From positions 2,604,001-2,668,000 of the forward strand of contig OX388318.1 in assembly GCA_947579605.1 (NCBI GenBank): a stretch of 64,000 bases of DNA, in the 5' to 3' direction. The notes under the pieces are model-generated. The model was not told the origin of the DNA. It worked only from the letters and a program-made list of their open reading frames with translations, and ran no database searches. The stretch comes from Athripsodes cinereus. Its lineage: Eukaryota; Arthropoda; Insecta; Trichoptera; Leptoceridae. The translations under genes and the position numbers were made by a program. The first letter of the stretch is position 1; every line of letters starts with the position of its first letter. This document shows, piece after piece, positions 37,881 through 49,699 of this stretch.

Positions 37881-39726
37881 TGGGCTTAATTCTATAATTA
37901 GACATCTCAAAATAATAGTTTTGAGATAATGGACAAATCATGACATTACGTTCAGAAGTATGGTAATTAATATGTTATAGGTATATTATTGAAACACTTC
38001 GATTACCGTACAAGAAAGCCTCTCAATTCACAATATTATTACTTGAAATTAATTAGTCAAACATTAAATGCATGAACTGTGGCACATACGTAGAATTGAA
38101 GAGACTAGCTGAATATAGGGAGGAATGGAGAAGAAAATCCAAACTCGTTGCAGACCAATCCAATGGATTGTAACTCACTATATATATCGGGAAGACATAA
38201 CTCAAAATCACCCAAATTCGAGATGTCTAGTTCTAGTATTGAGGCCACGATACATAAAAAATATGGTGCATCTGCATCTTTTGCTAAACATCATTTTTAT
38301 TTTTTTAATACATAATCAAGATTTCACCATTTTTTGACGTTTATCAGGGAATACCTAGACTTTATTATTTGTAAGTATTAAAATTTGACTGCTTGATATT
38401 ATTTTTTTCAGCAAAGCCGGGTAAAAATACGTTACTATTTAATATATATATTAATATTATGTATAATTCCAAGGCCCTTGAAACTACCAATCAAATCCGC
38501 TACCAGTAGTAGAATAGTATGGTAGTTATTAAGTCTGCAAAATAATAGTAAATATTCAAACCCCCGTAAAGATTTTATTTTTTTTCAATGCACGTCTTTT
38601 TTCAAATTTATGAACGGAATTATTTGTGATCCGACGATCCTAGAAAATTTATTTATGTTACAAATTCCTATACCCGTTCCCGTCACCATACACATTTTCA
38701 TCCGCCATAGAGCAGAATAAATTTAGTATCGGGGTCACCATAAGGGCGTATAATAATATTATGATATCAGGTAGATGTAAGGGGGGCCGGAAGGAATCGC
38801 GGTCAAAGAAGAACCTGTGCGAGGATGTGTACCTACCCGTAGCGAGTTTCTATGATCAAACATAATATGTTTATTATATTATAATGTAACAGTGAACAGG
38901 TAAAGATAACTGAATATAAAAAAGGGTTTCGTTTGATTATGATTATTATGTAAGTATGTAGTAGCAAAACATCTACAGTGGATATAATAACATTAATAAT
39001 GAAATCAAAACCGCCGCAGACCTCAACAAAATAATATAATGTTGTGTTTTAATTTAATGAAGTTAGAGGAATCTGGAATGATGGTGTTTAATAATCTGAT
39101 TCAAAATTTATTTATTTTATTTTCAAAACAGTTTTTAAAAGATAAGTCACAAAAAAATCTACCTAATCTATCTAAAAATAAAACACTCTAAGAGAAAAAT
39201 TCTCTGGTAATATGGCAAAAGTTGAGTTGTTTGTCCAAAAAAGTAAACTTCACCGGAGCACATTTCAAAGAGCATAAAATCACTTTCAGCGTACGTATTA
39301 AATAATTAGTTTATGGCTAATAATAATAATCCAATAAAATGCTAAAACTACGTTTAAAAATAATAATTTTGTATTTTTTATTGCAATAAGATAAAAATGT
39401 AAAGGAGTGGGAGGAAGAATAGGAGGGACCGCTGCTGATTACAATTCAATTACTTGATTTCTCATTCTATCAAATTATCATTTTGTTCAGTTCTTCCTAG
39501 GTCGTCTACTCGTTTATGATTTATCAGAAGGGTGGGAGTAGAATTTGTTCGTGTGTAACGATTGTGTAATAATTTTATCGAGACTACACAGCATGCTATC
39601 GATTTCTCTAAACATACGTCATATTATTATCATATCAATGTATTATGATACCGCAACCGAAGAAAGACATTGAACATAACAAGAATTTGCACTTCTTTGA
39701 AAAAATGTACTACGTGAGATATAAGA

Positions 39727-39896
39727 GTTCATCGGTAGCCTGGAGGTAGAGTCTCGGCCTCGTGAACAAGGGGACCGTGGTTCGATCCCAGGTGCCGGCA
39801 AACTCCCCTTTCACGACACAAGCTTTTAGCTTACTGTGAAAGGTGTATAAGGTTGTATTTGGGTTTATAACAAAGCCCAGATATATCTTAAAAATA
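39727..39896 (+). mobile_element. S1 SINE, complete copy
   Basis: 'gttcatcggtagcctggagg', 'gtggttcgatcccaggtgcc', body and the tail 'caaagcccagatatatctt'. The A tail is short. Promoter boxes are intact. Confidence 0.88.
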
Positions 39897-39939
39897 AAGT
39901 GTTTGGGTTCTGTCCCTTTCTAACACATACATAGATACT

Positions 39940-40090
39940 ATTCACTGTGTCGGTGTAATTTTTTTGGTTTAGGTAGTAGAATTCCATAATGAAATTAATA
40001 ATAAATGTTTTCTTCTACTATATTGTTTTATTGAGAGATTCTTAAGAGATTTGACAATGTCTTGAAAGGCGACAAATAGACGTCGAGAAA
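39940..40090 (+). repeat. Single-arm relative of the 23540 fold-back
   Basis: 'cactgtgtcggtgtaa', 'ggtagtagaattccataa', 'tcttctactatattg' and 'gatttgacaatgtctt' follow the order of 23505-23625, diverged and without the second arm. Confidence 0.5.
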
Positions 40091-40194
40091 GAGGTTTTCA
40101 TTGAATTTGGTCCAAAATTGCAGTCATGTTATGTATAATATCTTTGACTGAAAATTATTTATTTCTATGTAATATACTACTGTTTTATGCCATT

Positions 40195-40275
40195 GCTAAA
40201 ACAGTAGCATATTCCACAAGTAGGGTAGCCATTCAATAAGCATGCAAATTGTGCTCTCTGTGCCAATAAAAAAAA
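40195..40275 (+). repeat. Dispersed repeat R, start only
   Basis: 'gcatattccacaagtagggt', 'agccattcaataagcatgca' and 'tctctgtgccaataaa' match the first 80 bases of the family. Confidence 0.55.
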
Positions 40276-40689
40276 AACACATTATTATTCTATAGGCATT
40301 CCACCCAACATTGAGTTGGTATTTTCCAAATAAGATATTATATACCCACATAATTATTTCAATGTACATCCATTTATTTAGTTTACACAGAGCAGTAAAA
40401 GCGAGAGCTGTATTCTGAATAATATTGTATTGTAATACACTGAACATATTGTATTAATTTATTTCCCATCGATTCTCCAAGCTCCGCTTACAAAATACTG
40501 TAAAACAATAATTAATTTATGTTTGTGAATGTTTGGGTGTTGGTTTCGCGAGCCGCACCGTTCACACGATGCAATTTTATTGCCATTGTTTTTTTCACAT
40601 TGCATAGCTATTAACTACAATTTCATTTGATTCATCCATTTATCTACACTCGTCTATAACAGGTACTGTTTTGTTTTGTATGAATGTAG

Positions 40690-40855
40690 ATATAAGCCCA
40701 GTCTCCACCGGATTAATTGGAAGACATCGCATTTTGGCGATAAACTAGCCCCCTGTACATTGAATTGTATAACTGGTATTTTTATGATACTTTGATTTGT
40801 AATATTGTAACCAATAAAATATAAGTGAAGAATAAAATAAATAAATTAATATCTT
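40690..40855 (+). repeat. Jockey/CR1-like LINE 3' tail
   Basis: 'ggattaattggaagacatcg', 'ggcgataaactagcc' and a late 'aaataaataaatta' tail parallel 10960-11105. Confidence 0.5.
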
Positions 40856-41126
40856 TATGCATTATCCAACAGTCAGTGGGATAACTGTCAAGGGAGGATC
40901 TGATTTAAAGTACTACTATAAAAATTCGACGTCGGATGGTTAAAAATATGTATAAAATTCTAATAAGTTCGATCCACTAAAAAGGTCCACCAGTCTCATA
41001 ATGTTGAAATAATAAAAGTTTTCATTATGAATATATGGCCGATATAATAGTAAGTAAACAGAGGGACAACGTCTTTTTAGTGCTCCGTGTTATATAAATT
41101 GTTTTGTGTTGAAGAAACTAGTGATT

Positions 41127-41418
41127 CTAAGAGTGTTTTATATCATTGAAAAGGAAAAGACTTTTTCTATCCACTGGTGAAGTGATCAGAGTGACTTTGG
41201 TGATCTGGAGAGTGCTAGGTGCGAGTGGGGTGGATGAGCTGTCATTGTGAGACTTGTTGTCTGTAACGCTGCTAAAACTGACAGAGCTACAATCCCCAAA
41301 CCTGTCCCAGTAGAAGCGTCTCGGTGCCGCACATAATTCATCTCGCGGCAACGGCCCTCTATCTGCAGTAGTTACGGAGCCAGGGTATCGGCAGCCAGTA
41401 TCCATCAAGGTAACTTTA
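41127..41418 (-). CDS. Possible coding exon or pseudogene piece of unknown identity
   Basis: A minus-strand frame (open from 41540) has a segment of clearly different composition, more GC-rich than its surroundings: DTGCRYPGSVTTADRGPLPR, then DRFGDCSSVSFSSVTDNKSH, ending DRKSLFLFNDIKHS and a stop. A splice acceptor of the form TTAG could lie near 41418. I do not recognise the family. It is just upstream of LINE copy 2 and antisense to it, so it might be part of that element's 5' region instead. Confidence 0.25.
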
Positions 41419-41876
41419 CCTAATATAGCCGTGTAATATATCCAATAAAAGCATTTTTTAAGGAGAATCCAGCAAAATTTAAGAAACTTTTCAAAAAATT
41501 TGGATGGAAGAAATATACCTAACTGAATAGAATTTTTCACAATTTTCTGAAACGCTGCTTTTCCTATTGAAGATAATTGAAAGTAGCTTATGTCATTGAA
41601 AAGAGCTCATCAATATACACCAAAAACTCCGTGACAGCATAGATCAGAGACCAACGGTTCTCAAGATATTTTAATGTACACCTTTTTTTCAAGCAAAGAG
41701 GGTAGAGTGCAGTATATAGTTTCGGGTTTCGCTCTTGCCCGCCCATTGATGTTTCTTTATTTCTACACGCAATCATAGAAAATTTCATTCATAGAGTGGG
41801 CGCATGCCGGGCGCTATAATATAATATTATATCTGTTGTATGATTTTATGTGACTTGTCTTCATACCTACTTCACA

Positions 41877-42806
41877 ATGCAGTGCTCGGGATGTAACAGG
41901 CATGTCGCACAGGATGATTCCATCGCATGCAGTAAGTGTGCAAATAAGTATCATTATGGATGTGCTGGAATATCGGAGGATGCCTTCAAATCCATGCTGA
42001 AGATGAATAGGAACAAATGGAAGTGTTCTCTATGCAAGAATGACGTATCACAGGATCCTCTTTTTGAAAAAATCAAAAATTATTTTGATAAAAAGCTTCA
42101 AGAATTTTCTACAAGCTTTAATGCAAGTCTGAACCAAGTGAGGGATCAGATGGTACTAAAGGTGGAGGAACTTGGAAGATCGGTCGAGATTCTTTCCGCT
42201 GAATATGACAGATTGAATAAAACTAACGATGAACACTCTGTTGTGATCAGGAAACTCACTGAGGAGAATATTTCATTAAAGGAGAATCTTAATAAGCTGG
42301 AAAGAAGAGTGTGTGATGTCGAACAGCACAACAGATCCCGTAATATTGAGATTCAGATGGTGCCAGAATCAAAAACAGAGAAAGTGACAGAAGTGGTTAC
42401 CAAAATTTGTTCTACGGTATCATATGATCTTAAGGAAGAACAAATATTAAAATGCCATAGAGTGAGAAGTCACAAGGCAGGAGATGATAGGCCTAGGAAT
42501 ATTGTGGTAGAACTACCTAGCGGTCGTGTACGCGATGAAATCCTTGCTGCTGTAAGAATATTTAATAAGAAAAATCCAAAGAAGAAGCTAAGTGCTGGTC
42601 ATATTGGATATTCGATTGACTGTCCCATATATGTATGTGAACAATTAACGCCACTTGGCAAGGAGCTACATGCGGCATCAAGACACGCAGCGAAGTCAAA
42701 GAATTATAAGTTTATTTGGATACGACATGGGAGAATTTTGATGCGAAAAGACGAAAGCTCCCCTGCAATTACAATATTTAACAGGGACTGTTTGGCCAAA
42801 CTTTGA
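41877..42806 (+). CDS. LINE ORF1: PHD finger, coiled coil, FP-like C-terminal domain
   Basis: A 309-residue ORF1 protein counted from the first in-frame ATG. The frame is open a little further left without an ATG. PHD ligands start CSGC, then CSKC, H and C as HYGC, and end CSLC. Residues about 75-160 are a long coiled coil (KLTEENISLKENLNKLERRV). The C-terminal part has EQLTPLGKELHAASRHAAKS and YKFIWIRHGRILMRKDESS, the same fold region as in copy 1. This is the RNA-binding partner of ORF2 in retrotransposition (class knowledge). Confidence 0.85.
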   Translation: MQCSGCNRHVAQDDSIACSKCANKYHYGCAGISEDAFKSMLKMNRNKWKCSLCKNDVSQDPLFEKIKNYFDKKLQEFSTSFNASLNQVRDQMVLKVEELGRSVEILSAEYDRLNKTNDEHSVVIRKLTEENISLKENLNKLERRVCDVEQHNRSRNIEIQMVPESKTEKVTEVVTKICSTVSYDLKEEQILKCHRVRSHKAGDDRPRNIVVELPSGRVRDEILAAVRIFNKKNPKKKLSAGHIGYSIDCPIYVCEQLTPLGKELHAASRHAAKSKNYKFIWIRHGRILMRKDESSPAITIFNRDCLAKL

Positions 42807-42841
42807 TTTCCCTGAGTAGAGATTTGTGAGAGTTATCTAAT

Positions 42842-45721
42842 GTGTCAATATCTTTCACCGGCGAGAAACGGCTCAATATTTTTTATCAGAATGTCCGAGG
42901 CCTAAGATCTAAGACACACGAATTTTCACTTGAGGTGCTTAACCACGATTATGATATAGTGTGTCTCACAGAAACATGGTTAAATGAATCAGTTGCCAGT
43001 GGTGAATTGTTTGACACAAGATATACTATATTTAGAAGAGATCGCAAATCAACACATAGAAGTGATGGAGGTGGAGTATTAATCGCTGTAAAAAAATCAA
43101 TCAACGTTACACCTAGACCAGGATGGCAGACCCAGGCTGAAGATTTGTGGATTACTATAAGACTTAATCAATCGAAATCAACTTTAAATTTATGTCTCGT
43201 TTATCTAGCTCCTGACACTCCTCTGCCTATTTTCTCTGAGTTCACCAACAACTGCTCCTCAATTTGCTTAAACTCAGGTTTTGAATCTAACATAGTTTTG
43301 GGAGATTTCAATGTTCCTTCTATCAATTGGGGTGAAACTGATATAGTGGATGCTGGGCCGGGGAGTGTTGGTGGTTTAAAGGTATCAATGGTTTTGGAGC
43401 TTTTATCTTTGTGTAATTTTAAACAATTTAATGATATCAAAAATTGTAATGATAAGATACTTGATCTGGTCATGTCTGATTTCCATTTGGGGGTTTCTGT
43501 GGCTGCACCTCTTGTCAGGTTGGATGCTTATCATCCGCCATTTGTGTTGCATTTATCTGTTGGGGGAAATGATTTCCTGAGGCCTAACCGTGAACGTGTA
43601 AGGCTTAATTATAGGAAGACAGATTATATGCAGTGTCGACAAAAACTGTCGTCTGTAGATTGGTCGCAATTGTTGTTAAATATGGATTGTAATGAATCAT
43701 TGCAGCGTTTTTATAACATTGTTAGCGAAATTGTGGAGGAGTATACCCCAAGAAAGAAAAATAATAGGGAAAAGTGTCCTGTATGGTTTTCCAGTTCATT
43801 GATCAAGTTGCTCAAAGAAAAGGATAGAGTTCATAAGAGATGGAAAAGGTTTCGGAATCCTACTGATTATCAGATATTTACGTGTCTTCGAGCACGCTCC
43901 AAGAAAAGCCTGCAGGAGTGTTATGATAGGTATACGGAGAGTGTTGAAAAATCATTGCCTACATCTTCTAAACTCTTGTGGGAGTATACAAAATCTAAAA
44001 AGGGTAATAATTGTTCAATTCCTAACTCCATGCATCTTGGCGAAGTGCACGCTGAGGGCGGACTTGAGATTGCCGAACTTTTTTCTAATTACTTTTCATC
44101 TGTTTTTAGCGACTCATCTCAGGGTAGTACACGTAAACCCATTAATACTTTGAAACAAATAAATTCATTAGGGATTTTTAATTTAACTAAAACAGATATT
44201 ATTGGGCAACTAAGTAAGCTGGATCCAAACAAGGGTGCTGGCCCGGATGAAATACCTCCATTTTTTTTGAAGGAATGCGCCGTTGAGCTCTCCATACCGC
44301 TTCACATAATTTTCAATAAGTCACTAAGCGAGGGTGTTTATCCTGATCTCTGGAAAGTGGCAATGATCACTCCTATCTTCAAATCGGGAGATCAAAGCGA
44401 TGTTACTAACTACCGTCCAATAAGTATTTTGTCATGTGTCTCAAAGGTCTTTGAAAAACTTGTCTATGAAAGACTCTTCACACACCTTCAAAGCCATATT
44501 TGTGTCTCTCAACATGGGTTCGTACCGAGGAAATCAACTAACACTAATCTCTTGGAATTTATCACGTGTATTTCAGACTCCTTAGATCACAGGTTACAGA
44601 TTGATGCCATTTACACCGATTTCAGTAAAGCATTCGATAAGGTTAACCATCGGATGCTTTTGTCGAAACTGAATGGATATGGTATACACGGGAAATTTCT
44701 TAACTGGATTAAATCTTATTTACAAGATAGATCGCAATATGTAGTAGTTGATGGATTTGATTCACCTCCTTCGTTGATTTCTTCGGGGGTTCCCCAGGGA
44801 TCTCATTTGGGTCCTCTGTTTTTTCTTGTATTTATAAATGACCTGCCCAGTATCTTAGACTGTCATACATTGTTATATGCAGACGATTTAAAGATATTCC
44901 TCCCTGTTGGTTCGTTGATTGATTGCCATAAACTACAAAACGACCTTTGCAAATTAACAGAATGGTGTGAGCAAAACGAGATGGTTCTAAACATAAAAAA
45001 ATGTCATAGCATAACTTTTACAACTAAGAGAAATCCCATTTTATTCGATTATATATTGGGAGGAGAATCTCTACACAAGGTGAATGAGGTACGTGACTTG
45101 GGTGTGACGTTGGACTCCAAGCTTAGTTTTCGAGCTCATTACAATGATATTACAATGCGGGCAAATAGAAAGCTTGGATTCATTAGTCGTATTTCACGTA
45201 AATTCAAAAGAACGGAGAGCTTTCAGGTTTTATATTTCTCACAAGTTCGAAGTATATTGGAGTATAACTCACTGATATGGTCCCCCATGTACGAAGTGCA
45301 TATCAATGCTCTGGAGAGAGTTCAAAAACGCTTCATAAGAAATTTGTCTTACAGAGCTGGACAGGGTAGACTTTTGAGAAGTTATGAGGATCGTCTCTCT
45401 TTTTTCAAGATGGATAGACTAAGGGACAGGAGAATACTTGCAGACCTCACTATGCTCCACAAAATTATCAACGATAAAGTGGATACGGTATCAGTCAGTT
45501 CATTGAACTTTTACGCGACAAACCCCCGTCTGCGTAACGTCAGAACTTTTTTGCCAGACAGACATAGTAATAATATCAGCCAAAACAGTCCTATCAGCAG
45601 AATGTGTAAACTTTATAATGTTTTGTGCACACATCGCGTGGAAGGAGTGGATGTCTTTAGTGACTCCCTAACGGGGTTCAGGAAGTGTGTTGCTGCCAAC
45701 TTTAATGTTCTTGTAGGTTAA
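42842..45721 (+). CDS. LINE ORF2: endonuclease-reverse transcriptase, intact
   Basis: A 959-residue frame without stops, so this copy may be able to make protein. The endonuclease has FYQNVRGLRSKTHEF, CLTETWLNES and GDFNVPSINW. The reverse transcriptase has IYTDFSKAFDKVNHRML, SGVPQGSHLGPLFFLVFIND and the catalytic LLYADDLKIF (about residues 676-685). There is no RNase H. It continues with the region INALERVQKRFIRNLSYR typical of jockey/CR1-like proteins. The frame is open from 42830 but has no ATG before QNVRG, so translation must begin at a non-AUG codon, by reinitiation, or by an unseen mechanism. Confidence 0.88.
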   Translation: MSISFTGEKRLNIFYQNVRGLRSKTHEFSLEVLNHDYDIVCLTETWLNESVASGELFDTRYTIFRRDRKSTHRSDGGGVLIAVKKSINVTPRPGWQTQAEDLWITIRLNQSKSTLNLCLVYLAPDTPLPIFSEFTNNCSSICLNSGFESNIVLGDFNVPSINWGETDIVDAGPGSVGGLKVSMVLELLSLCNFKQFNDIKNCNDKILDLVMSDFHLGVSVAAPLVRLDAYHPPFVLHLSVGGNDFLRPNRERVRLNYRKTDYMQCRQKLSSVDWSQLLLNMDCNESLQRFYNIVSEIVEEYTPRKKNNREKCPVWFSSSLIKLLKEKDRVHKRWKRFRNPTDYQIFTCLRARSKKSLQECYDRYTESVEKSLPTSSKLLWEYTKSKKGNNCSIPNSMHLGEVHAEGGLEIAELFSNYFSSVFSDSSQGSTRKPINTLKQINSLGIFNLTKTDIIGQLSKLDPNKGAGPDEIPPFFLKECAVELSIPLHIIFNKSLSEGVYPDLWKVAMITPIFKSGDQSDVTNYRPISILSCVSKVFEKLVYERLFTHLQSHICVSQHGFVPRKSTNTNLLEFITCISDSLDHRLQIDAIYTDFSKAFDKVNHRMLLSKLNGYGIHGKFLNWIKSYLQDRSQYVVVDGFDSPPSLISSGVPQGSHLGPLFFLVFINDLPSILDCHTLLYADDLKIFLPVGSLIDCHKLQNDLCKLTEWCEQNEMVLNIKKCHSITFTTKRNPILFDYILGGESLHKVNEVRDLGVTLDSKLSFRAHYNDITMRANRKLGFISRISRKFKRTESFQVLYFSQVRSILEYNSLIWSPMYEVHINALERVQKRFIRNLSYRAGQGRLLRSYEDRLSFFKMDRLRDRRILADLTMLHKIINDKVDTVSVSSLNFYATNPRLRNVRTFLPDRHSNNISQNSPISRMCKLYNVLCTHRVEGVDVFSDSLTGFRKCVAANFNVLVG

Positions 45722-46003
45722 GTTTCTGGGTTTAAATTAATTATATAATTGTATTTTTTCATCTATCCTTTTTACAGTGTGTTGTTTGCGGTAATGTGAG
45801 TCTGTTTTGCTGGACTTGCATTGGTTATTTTTAACCCTTATGTTTCTTTTATTTTGTATAATTTTGTTTGAACGTGTATGATGTAGACACGCTTAATTGG
45901 GGGGTTGGCCTGGCCGGATCAATGTGTCTTGTTTTCTTATTTTATTAATGTTTTGTCAACTCTCTGTGTGTGTCTCTGTAGAATAAATAAATAAATAAAT
46001 AAA
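45722..46003 (+). other. 3' untranslated region of LINE copy 2
   Basis: T-rich, with 'ggggggttggcctggccgga' near 45898 and ending in repeated 'aaat' units. No frame. Confidence 0.65.
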
Positions 46004-46974
46004 TACAGATTCCTGAAATATCCGAGAAAGTGGTTATTTCATCATAGATTTCTTGTAAGAAACAAATCGGCTCTTCTACGCTTTTCAGTCGTAGCCATGA
46101 GAGATTTCTCCTTTCGATCCATCTACATACGTCTCTCTTTCTTCCCTTCCATGACCAACTGCAGCATCGCATCGCGTATTTCTCACCTCTCTAATTACGT
46201 GGAAAAGAAATGAAGTTTTGCCGGTCTAATCAAACACAATAATTCTCTATTATGCATTTGATTGAGAAATTTCGTTTCATTGTAGTATGTTATGTTATCG
46301 TCGCGTTGTATAACGCTATGAAATCGTTGTGAATAATCGATAAATTAATTATTCTCATAGATCTAAGTTATTCAGTACCTACTTAATTATAATTGATGTT
46401 ACTTATATTGTTATATTAATTTAGATAATTTCTAGTCGCTCACTCGTTCACTTACACTCTCTCTCTCTCACTGTCTTTTTTTGTGAAAGATTCATCGATA
46501 GTTTTCACCATAGAGTAAGTAATAATAGTTTTCACGTTACTACATTATACCTAATATTATGTGCCTTACACATCTGTGGTGATTTTTGAATTCATTTAAA
46601 TTTATTAGTGTGTCATTTTTAGTAATATCTTTGATGCTCTGAGTTTGTATTGAGATAATATTATAAGACAACAGCTTTTTGGGCCACTATCTATATAACT
46701 ATTGTTTTTTTAATTTAGAAATAAACACGGCAATAAGGCTTTTACTTGTTAGCATAAATTAAAAATAATATAATAACCAAAGATATATTAGATAGGTAAT
46801 TCAAAGAAAAAATCGGTCATGCAACCAGTCAAATTTTGCATCCAGTTTTAAACTGACGCTAACGTCAAGACAATACATTGCTAATGCTTGAAAGTCATCG
46901 ATGTTGAGACACAAAAATTCCGTTAAAATGTTCCGCGTTTGCAAGTTTAGTATGTCTATGGTAATAACAATGAG

Positions 46975-47062
46975 TAATTGAATTGATTATTTCGAAAACA
47001 ACCAAACCTTCATACAAGTTCTATGACACTTTGGTTGTTTTCGAAACAATCGATTCAATTAT
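46975..47062. ncRNA. Short hairpin with 32-bp stem, precursor-like
   Basis: Left arm 46975-47006 and right arm 47030-47062 pair with about two mismatches around a 23-base loop. The arms read 'ttcgaaaacaaccaaa' and 'tttggttgttttcgaa' next to the loop. Size and shape suit a microRNA precursor, but a small fold-back repeat is equally possible. Confidence 0.35.
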
Positions 47063-47796
47063 TTCGTTGAGTCCACAGATAAAACAGCAACCAAAGAATA
47101 ATATATTTCAAAAATATATGAAGCATATTTAATAAAATTAAGGGCTCTCTTAGGGCAAGCGTCACCCTAAAGAGTACAGTGTACTATTGGACCTAAATAA
47201 GCATCTTTTTTATTATTTGTTATCAATATAATTATGCAATGTTACTGCATAATTATTAATATATTATTTCAAAAATACCTATAAGAAAAATATTTATTTA
47301 AAATAATTTTATCATCCTGAGGTTCACATTATTTTATTATGTATGAAGCAAAATGTGATACCTATAATATATTTTGTTAATGTTGCCACACGCTCCCGTG
47401 GTGTTTACATAATAATAATAATTGGCAAATAATTACCGTACACATACATACATACATACATATACGTACGTAGGTACCTGGTACATATTCGGCTATGTGC
47501 TTATTACGTAATTAATAAATTATGTATCATTTCATTCGATTTTAATATCGCGCTGTGATCATTGACCTGTATGGTGTAGACTAGTTACACAGTACTAATT
47601 TGCACAGAAAACATGTTCCAAAATTAGTATTTATCGTCATCAGTATTTTTTTTATTATTTAACAACACAAAAAACAACAAGTTATTGATTTTTTATTTTT
47701 TATAAAAGCTTTCATGTGTGTATAAATAAATAAATAACAATAATAGGTACACAAAATTTAAACAATTAACTTCTACATAATAATATACCATAAGCA

Positions 47797-48150
47797 TTGC
47801 CTCAATTGGAAAGGGTGACATTCAAGGTATGTCTTTTGGTCTACAAGGCTATAAACAAAATTGCACCATCGTGCCTCACAGAGCTTTGTCCCCTTGACTC
47901 GACCACTAGGAGACCTCTGCGCTCTTCGGAACTGGCCGTGAATAGACTTACTGAGCCCAATAGAGCCGGTAAGTCTAACTTCTATGAGGGACTTTGGTGT
48001 TGTTGGACCGGTTATGTGGAATCGCCCACCGGTGCCATTAAGAGATAGTCAAACTCTCACCAGTTTCAGAAGCAAATTAAAAACTGAACTCTTCACTGGC
48101 GCCCTTGAGTCGGTCTAGGGACTATTAAACGGCGTCAAAAATAAAATCAT
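47797..48150 (+). pseudogene. L2/CR1-type LINE C-terminus and 3' tail
   Basis: The frame at 47797-48048 has LERVTFKVCLLVYKAINKIA, RRPLRSSELA and a frameshifted end. Further on another frame gives the SFRSKLKTELFTGALES-like close and the tail 'ggactattaaacggcgtcaa'. It is the best local reference for the tail fused to the calexcitin copy. Confidence 0.75.
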
Positions 48151-48194
48151 CCAAAATCATTATCATCAATCAGAATTTTTCCTGGTATAAGGGG

Positions 48195-48245
48195 TCAATC
48201 CCGTGGAGCACCCGGTAAAGAATTGGTCTCCCACTCTTCTCTTTA
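48195..48245 (-). repeat. Dispersed repeat R, end fragment (minus)
   Basis: 'gagcacccggtaaagaattg' and 'gtctcccactcttctcttta' are the reverse complement of the 3' end of the R family. Confidence 0.5.
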
Positions 48246-48849
48246 ACACTTATTTTAATTCAATTTCATCGCTCACTAATCACAAACTTCTTCAAATATT
48301 AAGGTCTAGGTCACTTTGAATATACCTTGAAATTAACAATAAATTTTGAAATATAACTTCAAATTATTATTTTGTTTCCCTTCAAAACATTAAGATTCTA
48401 ATTCTCCTACTTGCTTAAGTGCATATCCTTTTCACCTGACAAAGCCGTAAATGGACCGCTACAGTTAAGAAAAACAAATCAATTTCCTTCGAGCGTCACA
48501 ACACCAATCGCATAATTTGTTGGTCGGATTACCATTTTTTTCCTTTGAATATTTAGTCTATACAATATATGTAGGTTGATGGTTTTGATATTCATTTAAA
48601 ACGTTTTCTATTATTTTTTACGTCAGGCGCAATGTGTTACCTTGTAGTGGTGTTAAAAATATTTGCACTCGGAGAATTGCGTGCAAATATTGGGATTTAA
48701 ATGTATTAAATTAGAATGATTCACGTTCTGCCTTTCCCATATTTTCTTTATGTTGGCGGAAACGGAATTCAAAATTTCTTGATTAAATTATCGGACCAGT
48801 AGGTATTAATTTTGTGAAATTTTACATTTCTACTACTTCTGATACTATT

Positions 48850-48975
48850 CCATCACGGCATATCCCACAAGTGGGGTAGCCAACAGACCAGCTGTATATA
48901 ACAAACATGCAAGCTGTCTTCTCGGTGCTAACCAAAATTAAGACATACAGGAAGAGTGGCAAATATCATAGCCGT
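48850..48975 (+). repeat. Dispersed repeat R, start well preserved
   Basis: 'catcacggcatatcccacaa', 'gtggggtagccaacagacca', 'aaacatgcaagctgtcttct' and 'aaaattaagacatacagg'. This copy is the cleanest for the first 110 bases. Confidence 0.7.
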
Positions 48976-49159
48976 ATTAAAGATGTAGAATCTCTTTATT
49001 TTTTACAATAGGTACCTACCTTTTACTCAACTTTTAGATAGAATTATCTAGGTTTTATAGAATTTAATTAAATTTTAATATATGAAGGACTGTATATTTA
49101 TTATATGTGTAGATATTTTTCTTATTGTTTGTTTTTTGTTATTTTTATTTTTGTTTAGT

Positions 49160-49310
49160 ATTAATATGACGTGGTTAGATGGAAGAAATCATTATAAAGT
49201 GATAATCTCGCCACTGCATATCATCAATTTTTTTCTTATGTAAATTGATTTGTTGATTTTGTTATGTTGATGATGATGTGCAAGAAGAATAAAATAAATA
49301 AATAGGTAAA
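49160..49310 (+). repeat. LINE 3' tail
   Basis: 'acgtggttagatggaagaaa', 'gtgataatctcgccactgca' and 'aagaataaaataaataaat' match the tail type of 10910-11105 and 49700-49840. Confidence 0.5.
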
Positions 49311-49699
49311 TATATTCGTTGTTAGGTTCAGTTTGAAAAAGATGCGACAAGTCGAAACTTGAGTCACTTTAATAAAATACTTGTAAATACTAAATAATCT
49401 AATTAATTTCTTGTTTTACAAAATAAATACCAATAATGTACAATAATATTATTTATGCAGGGGTATTATTTTGTGAAAATCTACGGGTGACTGCACGCGT
49501 TGCTCTCGTTTTGTGACTTGATAATTATTATTATAATATGTCTCGGTCACTACTACACTAGTATCTATTTAGTGTCTAGTATTGCATAATTTATTTTGTA
49601 ACGTGTAGGTATAATATTATTATATTATTAGGTATATCTGACACCAACTTTACACCTGGTTTGATACAGAAAATAATAATAAATTCATTATTTATAATA

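Larger units (their letters stand above)
41850..46003 (+). mobile_element. Non-LTR retrotransposon, copy 2 (near full length)
   Basis: ORF1 and ORF2 are both open, with 35 bases between the ORF1 stop and the first base used here for ORF2. The 3' end is an (AAAT)n tail at 45981-46003. The 5' boundary and target duplication were not found. It is a relative of copy 1 (same ORF layout and protein motifs) but not the same family. Confidence 0.85.
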
